Assembly (NCBI GenBank): GCA_945860335.1
Contig: CAMAQW010000142.1
Span: forward strand, 1-5,003
Reading direction: 5' to 3'
DNA length: 5,003 bases
Origin: Sediminibacterium ginsengisoli
GTDB lineage: Bacteria > Bacteroidota > Bacteroidia > Chitinophagales > Chitinophagaceae
Shown: positions 1 through 5,003 of the stretch, one piece after another
How the letters are laid out: the number at the start of each line of letters is the position of its first letter
How positions within the stretch are numbered: position 1 is the stretch's first letter
The notes under the pieces: generated by a model
What the model saw: the letters and a program-made list of their open reading frames with translations, nothing else
Database searches by the model: none
Told to the model about the DNA's origin: nothing
Made by a program: the position numbers and the translations under genes

Positions 1-3000
1 GCTACAGCACAAAAAAAAGAAGCTAAAGACAGCACGGTCTATACCACATTTAAAGACCTTCCATTAAAAGCAGAACGTACCATCAGCTTTGATACCAAAG
101 AGGGTACTTTTATGAGTTTGGATATATCTCCCGATGGCAAAACTATTGCCTTTGATATGATGGGCGATATATATACCGTTCCAATGCAGGGTGGTAAAGC
201 CAAACAAATTACAAAGGGTTTGGCATTTGATGCACATCCAAGATTTAGCCCCGACGGAAAAAAGTTATTATTCACCAGTGATAGAAGTGGTGCCGATAAT
301 ATTTGGATACTTGATTTTGAAAAACAAGACACCATTCAACTAACAAAAACAAATGTCGATGATTATGTAAATGCCATATGGACGCCTGATGGTAAATACA
401 TTATTGCTGCAAGGGGCAGAAGAACACCAAGACTTTGGATGTATAATATTGATGGTGGCGGTGGTATTCAACTCAACGATCAACCTGGTAATTTAAAAAC
501 CATTGACCCAAGCATTAGTGCCGATGGTAAGTTGGTGTATTACAGCCAGCGTAATGGTTCATGGAACTATAATGCCTTACTTCCTCAATATCAAATTGGT
601 GTTTACAATAAAGAAAAAGGTGAATTCAATACCATTACCTCACGTTATGGATCTGCATTTACACCTACTTTAAGTAAGGACGGAAAATGGATGGTGTATG
701 GTTCTCGATACCAAGATAAAACTGGTCTTGTTTTACGTAATTTATTAAATGGTGATGAAAAGTGGTTGGCATATCCAGTACAAAGAGATGATCAAGAAAG
801 TATTGCACCACTTGGTGTACTGCCGGGTATGAGTTTTACACCAGATAGTAAATATGTATTAGCGAGTTATGGAGGAAAAATTTGGAAATTATCTGTAGCA
901 GAAGAAGCACCTTCAGAAATTGCTTTTGAAGCAGCTGTAAATTTAGAAGTAGGGCCACGTTTATATTTTAACTACCCTGTTAAAGACACGGCCTATGCAC
1001 TTGGCTCTCAAATTAGAGATGCAGTGCCTAGTCCAGACGGATCTAAGCTTGCGTTTACGTCACTTAACCGTTTGTATGTTATGGATTATCCTAACGGAAC
1101 ACCTAAGCGTTTAACCAACCATAATTTTGTAGAAGCGATGCCAGCATGGAGCCCTAACGGACAGTCTTTGGCATTTGTAACATGGAATGATGCCGATGGT
1201 GGTAATTTATATTCGGTTAATGCGGATGGTTCTTCACTAAAAAAATTAAGTAACGAGTCTGCGTATTATGCGCAACCCGCTTGGAGCTACAACAACCGTA
1301 TTGCTTATTTTAAAGCACCCAATCGTATTTTTAAAGAAGCTGAATCTCCATCTTATAATGGATCAGAAGCAAAAATGAATTGGATAGAGCCTGCTGGGGG
1401 GGAAGAACATTTTATTGACTTTGCAAATGGAAGAGGAAACATTCATTTCACCACTAACACTGAACGTGTATTTTTAAATGGCGGTGGAGGTACTTTATTA
1501 TCTATTAGATGGGATGGTACCGATTCTAAAACACATGCGCGTGTTTCTGGTATTACTACTTATGGATCCGTTGCTGATGCCGATCATGATTATGTAATGG
1601 GAAAGAGTAGGTCTAATTTAGATCCAATTAATAATTGCATGTTACCAGAATCGGCAGGTGAAAAAGAGCCTCAACAAATGCCAAGTTCTGCAGACATTAT
1701 TTTAATGGCACCAAAAGGTGATCTTGCACTTGCACAAGTTAACAACAACGTTTATGTTGTTACAATTCCTGAAGCAGGCAAAACACCTTCCATTTCTGTG
1801 GCATCTCCACAAAATAGTAGTTTCCCATCTCGTCAATTAACCGAAATAGGTGGTGAGTTTCCAGCTTGGGAAGCAAATGGTAAAAAAGTGCATTGGAGTT
1901 TAGGAAATGGCCACTGGGTATATGATGTAGAGCTTGCTAAATTTGTAGAAGACTCTGTAAAAACTGCAAAAAAATTAGAAACCAAACGAATTTCTGATAG
2001 CACTGCAGCCTTAAAACTTGCAGGCCCTGCTGCTAAAAAATTAGCAGATTCACTTGCTACAATTGCAAAAGCAGATACATTAAAAGTTAAAGCAGATAGT
2101 ATTTACTTAGCAAATCTTAAAAAGAAAGAAAAATATGCTCCAGAAGAAACGCAGGTAAAAGTATTTTATCAAAAAGACATTCCTTCTGGAACACTTCTAT
2201 TAAAAAATGCTCGAATTATTACCATGCGTGGTGATGAAGTGATTGAGAGAGGTGATATCCTTATTGTGAATAACCGTATACAACAGGTTGGTAAATCTGG
2301 ATCTATTAAAGTGCCTGCAGGTACTAAAACCATTGATTGTGCTGGCAAAACCATCACCCCAGGATTTGTAGATACTCATTCACACATGTGGCCTTTTTGG
2401 GGACTTCATAAAAACAATGTGTGGTTGTATGCAGCAAATCTTGCCTATGGTGTAACAACAACACGTGACCCACAAACGGCTACTACCGATGTTTTAACCT
2501 ATGGTGATATGGTGGATGCTGGACAAATTCCTGGCCCAAGAATTTATAGTACTGGCCCAGGAGTTGGTTATTGGATGTATAATTTACAGAGCTATGATCA
2601 AACAAAAAAAGTATTAGAGCAATACAGTAAATACTACAAAACGCAGTACATCAAAATGTACTTAACAGGAAATAGACAAGCGCGTCAGTGGATTATTATG
2701 GCTTCTAAAGAGCAAAAATTAATGCCAACCACAGAGGGTGGCCTTGATTTTAAAATTAACATGACACATATGCTCGATGGATATCCGGGTATGGAACACT
2801 CTTTACCAATTTATCCTTTATATAAAGACGTTACAAAGTCTTTTGCTAATAGTAAAATAACATTAACGCCAACATTAATTGTTGCGTACGGCGGCCCTTG
2901 GGCAGAAAACTTTTATTATACCACAGAAAGTCCTTTACACGATCCAAAGCTTAACAGATTTACACCTTATGAAGAGTTAAATCAAAAAGCTGCAAGAAGA

Positions 3001-3456
3001 GCGGGTAGTTTAGGTGGTTGGTTTACACCAGAAGACCATGTATTCCAAAAACATGCCGAAGGTTTAAAAAGTATTGTTGATCAGGATGGTCTAGTAGGTG
3101 TAGGTAGTCATGGACAATTACAAGGTCTTGGTTACCACTGGGAACTTTGGAGTATTGCTAGTGGTGGAATGAAAGCACATCATGCGCTTAAAACAGCTAC
3201 TATACTGGGTGCAGAGGCACTTGGTTTAGATAAAGATTTAGGAAGTATTGAATCTGGCAAACTTGCCGATTTAGTGATCATGAATGACAACCCACTCGTT
3301 AACATTAGAAATACCAACAAAATCAAATACGTACTTAAAAATGGTCGTTTGTATGATGGTAATACACTTGATGAAGTGTACCCGAATGCTAAAAAGTTAG
3401 ATATCAGTTCTTGGACGAAGCCAGCACCTGTGGTTCACACTCCAGTGAAGCAATAG
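1..3456 (+). CDS. Secreted TolB/PD40 beta-propeller - amidohydrolase fusion protein (5' end outside window)
   Basis: The frame is open from base 1 to the TAG at 3454-3456, giving 1151 visible residues (numbered here from base 1). The start lies upstream. The first residues, Ala-Thr-Ala-Gln, look like a signal peptidase I site (AxA, then Q), so about 20 signal-peptide residues are probably missing and the protein is exported, most likely to the periplasm. The first Met, codon 38 at base 112, falls inside conserved propeller sequence and is not the start. Residues about 20-645 carry repeated PD40/WD40-like blades: SPDG at 43-46, 83-86 and 344-347, with variants TPDG 128-131, SADG 173-176, SKDG 225-228, TPDS 280-283 and SPNG 384-387. 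Residues 648-711 are an Ala/Lys-rich helical linker. Residues about 720-1130 are an amidohydrolase TIM barrel with its flanking beta-sandwich: HSH at 793-795 after a PGFVD motif, a candidate carboxylated Lys885 (IKMYLTG), Glu912, an EH pair at His933, GSHGQ at His1037, and a C-terminal SGKLADLVI motif typical of the superfamily. The hydrolysed substrate (amide, peptide or cyclic imide) cannot be read from the sequence. The domain assignment is firm and the substrate is unknown. Confidence 0.93.
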   Translation, partial: ATAQKKEAKDSTVYTTFKDLPLKAERTISFDTKEGTFMSLDISPDGKTIAFDMMGDIYTVPMQGGKAKQITKGLAFDAHPRFSPDGKKLLFTSDRSGADNIWILDFEKQDTIQLTKTNVDDYVNAIWTPDGKYIIAARGRRTPRLWMYNIDGGGGIQLNDQPGNLKTIDPSISADGKLVYYSQRNGSWNYNALLPQYQIGVYNKEKGEFNTITSRYGSAFTPTLSKDGKWMVYGSRYQDKTGLVLRNLLNGDEKWLAYPVQRDDQESIAPLGVLPGMSFTPDSKYVLASYGGKIWKLSVAEEAPSEIAFEAAVNLEVGPRLYFNYPVKDTAYALGSQIRDAVPSPDGSKLAFTSLNRLYVMDYPNGTPKRLTNHNFVEAMPAWSPNGQSLAFVTWNDADGGNLYSVNADGSSLKKLSNESAYYAQPAWSYNNRIAYFKAPNRIFKEAESPSYNGSEAKMNWIEPAGGEEHFIDFANGRGNIHFTTNTERVFLNGGGGTLLSIRWDGTDSKTHARVSGITTYGSVADADHDYVMGKSRSNLDPINNCMLPESAGEKEPQQMPSSADIILMAPKGDLALAQVNNNVYVVTIPEAGKTPSISVASPQNSSFPSRQLTEIGGEFPAWEANGKKVHWSLGNGHWVYDVELAKFVEDSVKTAKKLETKRISDSTAALKLAGPAAKKLADSLATIAKADTLKVKADSIYLANLKKKEKYAPEETQVKVFYQKDIPSGTLLLKNARIITMRGDEVIERGDILIVNNRIQQVGKSGSIKVPAGTKTIDCAGKTITPGFVDTHSHMWPFWGLHKNNVWLYAANLAYGVTTTRDPQTATTDVLTYGDMVDAGQIPGPRIYSTGPGVGYWMYNLQSYDQTKKVLEQYSKYYKTQYIKMYLTGNRQARQWIIMASKEQKLMPTTEGGLDFKINMTHMLDGYPGMEHSLPIYPLYKDVTKSFANSKITLTPTLIVAYGGPWAENFYYTTESPLHDPKLNRFTPYEELNQKAARRAGSLGGWFTPEDHVFQKHAEGLKSIVDQDGLVGVGSHGQLQGLGYHWELWSIASGGMKAHHALKTATILGAEALGLDKDLGSIESGKLADLVIMNDNPLVNIRNTNKIKYVLKNGRLYDGNTLDEVYPNAKKLDISSWTKPAPVVHTPVKQ

Positions 3457-3474
3457 TATTGTATACTTTACATT

Positions 3475-3510
3475 AAAAAGGCGGCATCAATAATGGTGCC
3501 GCCTTTTTTT
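3475..3510. terminator. Bidirectional rho-independent terminator between convergent genes
   Basis: A perfect 12-bp inverted repeat pairs 3475-3486 (AAAAAGGCGGCA) with 3497-3508 (TGCCGCCTTTTT). A T-G wobble and a C-G pair extend the stem inward, leaving a 6-nt AATAAT loop. The right arm runs into seven T residues, giving a U-tract for the plus-strand amidohydrolase gene. The left A5 gives a U-tract for minus-strand purB transcripts. The hairpin starts 18 nt after the amidohydrolase stop codon and lies 14 nt beyond the purB stop codon, so one structure should serve both genes. Confidence 0.92.
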
Positions 3511-3524
3511 ATGTAAGAGTTGAA

Positions 3525-4871
3525 TTAAAATTTTGGATGAATACCCGTGTAGTTATGCGGTGTAATCTTTTTTAACTCTGCCTTAATTGCTGCACTAACC
3601 TTTAATTTACCAATAAAAGCGTGTATCGATTTTTTATCGATACTATTATTACCCCTGGTTAAGTCCTTTAAAGCTTCATAAGGGTTAGGGTAGTTTTCTC
3701 TACGTAAAATGGTTTGAATGGCTTCTGCAACAACCGCCCAATTATTTTCTAAATCTGATTTTAATTTTGCTTCGTTAAGTACAAGTTTTCCAAGACCTTT
3801 TTCTATCGATTTAATAGCAATGGTCATATGTGCTACAGGTGTTCCAATGTTACGAAGCACGGTAGAGTCTGTTAAATCTCTTTGTAATCTACTCACCGGT
3901 AGCTTAGCCGAAAGGTGCTCTAATAGGGCATTTGCCATACCTAAATTGCCTTCTGCATTTTCAAAATCAATAGGGTTAACTTTATGCGGCATGGCACTTG
4001 AACCTACTTCACCTTTTTTTGTTTTTTGCTTGAAATAGTCCATAGATATATAAGTCCAAATATCTCTAGACATATCTATTAGTATGTTGTTGATGCGCTT
4101 TAAGTTGTCAAAATGAGCAGCAAAATAATCGTAGTGCTCAATTTGTGTAGTAAACTGCATGCGCTGAAGACCAAGTCTATCTTCTACAAATTCGTTACCT
4201 AATTCTACCCAGTTTCTTTTTGGAAAAGCTATATGGTGTGCATTGAAATTACCGGTAGCGCCACCAAATTTTGCGGCATATGGTATGTTCAAAAACAGCG
4301 CAATTTGATTGTGTAAACGCTCAACAAATACCATAAACTCTTTACCTAATTTAGTAGGAGAGGCAGGCTGTCCGTGAGTTCTAGCAAGTAGTGGAATATC
4401 TTTCCAAGTAACAGCCAGGTCTTGAATATGCTGCATTAAATTAATAAGGGCAGGCAAATAATCAAATTCCATGCTATTTTTCCAGCTTAATGGAATGGCT
4501 GTATTGTTAATATCTTGAGACGTTAAACCAAAATGAATCCACTCTTTTAATTCGCTACAATTCGCTTTATCAAGTTGGATTTTTAAAAAATATTCTACGG
4601 CTTTAACATCGTGGTTGGTAGTGGCTTCAATTTCCTTAATCGTTTTTGCGTCGGCTTCACTAAAATTTTCTTTTAGATCTAATAAAAACGTTTTTGCTTT
4701 TGCTGGTAGCTTAAAAAACTTCTTATCAGCTAAAAAAATGAAGTAATCGATTTCTACAATAACCCTGTACTTAATCAGCGCAAATTCAGAAAAATATTCG
4801 TCCAATTGTTGTACCTGCTTTCTGTAACGGCCATCAATGGGTGAAATAGCTGTTAATTGACTTAATTCCAT
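3525..4871 (-). CDS. purB: Adenylosuccinate lyase
   Basis: This cytoplasmic enzyme of the fumarase/aspartase superfamily catalyses two fumarate-releasing steps of purine synthesis: SAICAR to AICAR, and adenylosuccinate to AMP. The gene is complete at 448 residues, a little shorter than E. coli PurB (456 aa), which it resembles throughout. The opening MELSQLTAISPIDGRY is nearly the same as in the E. coli protein. Motifs seen are TTNHD (84-88, His87), TSQDINN (117-123), THGQPA (165-170, His166, matching the catalytic histidine) and the flexible-loop signature GSSAMPHKVNPIDFEN (290-305, with the catalytic serine region at 291-292). RDLTDSTVLRN (331-341) is also conserved. The E. coli-like TSEDINN motif reads TSQDINN here, which I regard as ordinary family variation. 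The C-terminus stops a few residues after the conserved TPHNYTG. The ATG at 4871-4869 is chosen because it starts the conserved N-terminus; no Shine-Dalgarno sequence precedes it, as is usual in Bacteroidota. The gene is convergent with the amidohydrolase gene and divergent from mqnA, so it is probably transcribed alone within this window. Confidence 0.97.
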   Translation of the reverse strand: MELSQLTAISPIDGRYRKQVQQLDEYFSEFALIKYRVIVEIDYFIFLADKKFFKLPAKAKTFLLDLKENFSEADAKTIKEIEATTNHDVKAVEYFLKIQLDKANCSELKEWIHFGLTSQDINNTAIPLSWKNSMEFDYLPALINLMQHIQDLAVTWKDIPLLARTHGQPASPTKLGKEFMVFVERLHNQIALFLNIPYAAKFGGATGNFNAHHIAFPKRNWVELGNEFVEDRLGLQRMQFTTQIEHYDYFAAHFDNLKRINNILIDMSRDIWTYISMDYFKQKTKKGEVGSSAMPHKVNPIDFENAEGNLGMANALLEHLSAKLPVSRLQRDLTDSTVLRNIGTPVAHMTIAIKSIEKGLGKLVLNEAKLKSDLENNWAVVAEAIQTILRRENYPNPYEALKDLTRGNNSIDKKSIHAFIGKLKVSAAIKAELKKITPHNYTGIHPKF

Positions 4872-4901
4872 AATTTGATATCGATTAATGGGTAATTATT
4901 G

Positions 4902-4909
4902 TTTCTTTG
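4902..4909 (+). promoter_or_regulatory. Weak candidate -7 element for mqnA
   Basis: TTTCTTTG matches the Bacteroidota -7 consensus TAnnTTTG except for T instead of A at the second position. It lies 30 nt before the mqnA ATG, a sensible leader distance. A TTG at 4875-4877 could serve as the -33 element, but the 24-nt spacing is longer than I would expect. The site is supported mainly by its position and its symmetry with the purB -7 element. Confidence 0.35.
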
Positions 4910-4917
4910 CATGCAAA
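4906..4917. repeat. Perfect 12-bp palindrome in the purB/mqnA divergent promoter region
   Basis: TTTGCATGCAAA equals its own reverse complement. It sits in the 68-bp gap between the divergent purB and mqnA starts. Its left half holds the TTTG of the plus-strand -7 candidate and its right half the TTTG of the minus-strand -7 element. It could be an operator for a dimeric regulator, or simply the result of two -7 elements facing each other. The sequence alone does not decide between these. Confidence 0.5.
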
Positions 4918-4921
4918 TCTA
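4914..4921 (-). promoter_or_regulatory. Candidate -7 element of the purB promoter
   Basis: On the minus strand this reads TAGATTTG, an exact match to the Bacteroidota sigma-A -7 consensus TAnnTTTG. It lies 42 nt upstream of the purB ATG, which would give a leader of roughly 35-40 nt. No well-spaced -33 TTG was found: the nearest TTG triplet in the upstream T-run is only 11 nt away. The call therefore rests on the -7 match and its location. Confidence 0.55.
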
Positions 4922-4939
4922 CTTCAATTGAACAAAAAA

Positions 4940-5003
4940 ATGCGTGTTGGGGCTGTAAGTTATTTAAATACAAAGCCATTACTCTATGGTTTGCAGCATC
5001 ATG
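4940..5003 (+). CDS. mqnA: Chorismate dehydratase, N-terminal fragment (3' end outside window)
   Basis: The ATG at 4940-4942 opens a frame of 21 codons plus one base before the window ends. It reads MRVGAVSYLNTKPLLYGL and then QHH. The start RVGAVSYLNTKPL followed by YGL is the characteristic N-terminus of MqnA (MqnA/MqnD periplasmic-binding-protein fold). MqnA dehydrates chorismate to 3-[(1-carboxyvinyl)oxy]benzoate, the first step of the futalosine pathway to menaquinone, in the cytoplasm. An in-frame TTG at 4928 would add four residues (M-N-K-K) and is a possible alternative start; the ATG is preferred as the common codon. No Shine-Dalgarno sequence is visible, only an A-run just before the ATG. 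The gene is divergent from purB with 68 bp between the two ATGs. The N-terminal motif makes the identity likely, but only about 21 residues can be seen. Confidence 0.8.
   Translation, partial: MRVGAVSYLNTKPLLYGLQHH

Noticed and set aside
112..114. ATG as the start of the amidohydrolase gene
   Set aside because: The frame is open to base 1 and encodes family-like residues and a signal-peptidase-like site upstream, so this Met is internal.
39..335. 98-codon minus-strand open frame
   Set aside because: It lies wholly opposite the well-conserved propeller start of the amidohydrolase gene and its product resembles no family I know. It is a shadow frame.
1942..2133. Possible tandem DNA repeat in the linker region
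   Set aside because: The similarity is only at the protein level (ADSL-like units). The bases differ between units and the spacing is irregular, so it is not a DNA repeat array.
2169..2357. 62-codon minus-strand open frame
   Set aside because: It is antisense to the start of the amidohydrolase domain, has no recognisable motif and no promoter-like sequence of its own.
3718..4038. 106-codon plus-strand open frame
   Set aside because: It is antisense to the conserved C-terminal half of purB, including the GSSAMPHKVN signature, so its openness reflects purB codon constraints.
4923..4932. Second palindrome TTCAATTGAA upstream of mqnA
   Set aside because: It is a 10-bp AT-rich palindrome with no extension beyond the core. 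Such sequences are expected by chance in this composition, and it would lie in the mqnA leader.
4872..4939. Possible riboswitch or small RNA in the purB/mqnA gap
   Set aside because: At 68 bp, with two promoters to hold, the gap is too short for a purine riboswitch, and no long stem or conserved aptamer core is visible.

Overview
The window looks like ordinary chromosomal DNA from a member of the Bacteroidota. The DNA is AT-rich, the start codons lack Shine-Dalgarno sequences, and a TAnnTTTG-type -7 promoter element is present. The first gene is a secreted propeller-amidohydrolase fusion of a kind common in that phylum. A chorismate dehydratase (mqnA) start at the right edge points to the futalosine route to menaquinone. 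From memory, that fits Chitinophagaceae- or Cytophagales-like lineages better than typical Flavobacteriaceae, but this placement is tentative.

Layout: (1) Positions 1-3456, plus strand, hold a very large secreted protein that enters the window already in frame. It has an N-terminal TolB/PD40-type beta-propeller region, an Ala/Lys-rich helical linker and a C-terminal amidohydrolase domain. (2) Positions 3457-3524 are a short convergent gap filled by a strong hairpin with A- and T-tracts on its two sides, which should terminate transcription from both directions. (3) Positions 3525-4871, minus strand, are a complete adenylosuccinate lyase gene (purB). (4) Positions 4872-4939 are a 68-bp divergent promoter region with a perfect 12-bp palindrome. 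The palindrome contains the TTTG halves of two facing -7-like elements. (5) Positions 4940-5003, plus strand, are the first 21 codons of mqnA, cut by the window edge.

The genes do not form an operon. The amidohydrolase acts outside the cytoplasm on an unknown substrate. PurB works in purine synthesis and MqnA in menaquinone synthesis. The last two share a divergent promoter region and are loosely linked in metabolism, because the futalosine pathway consumes adenosine. That link is an inference only. I found no mobile element, CRISPR array, RNA gene or clear sign of a new defence or mobile system. The points most worth a second look are the altered metal-ligand motifs of the amidohydrolase, the palindromic divergent promoter, and the truncated mqnA start.
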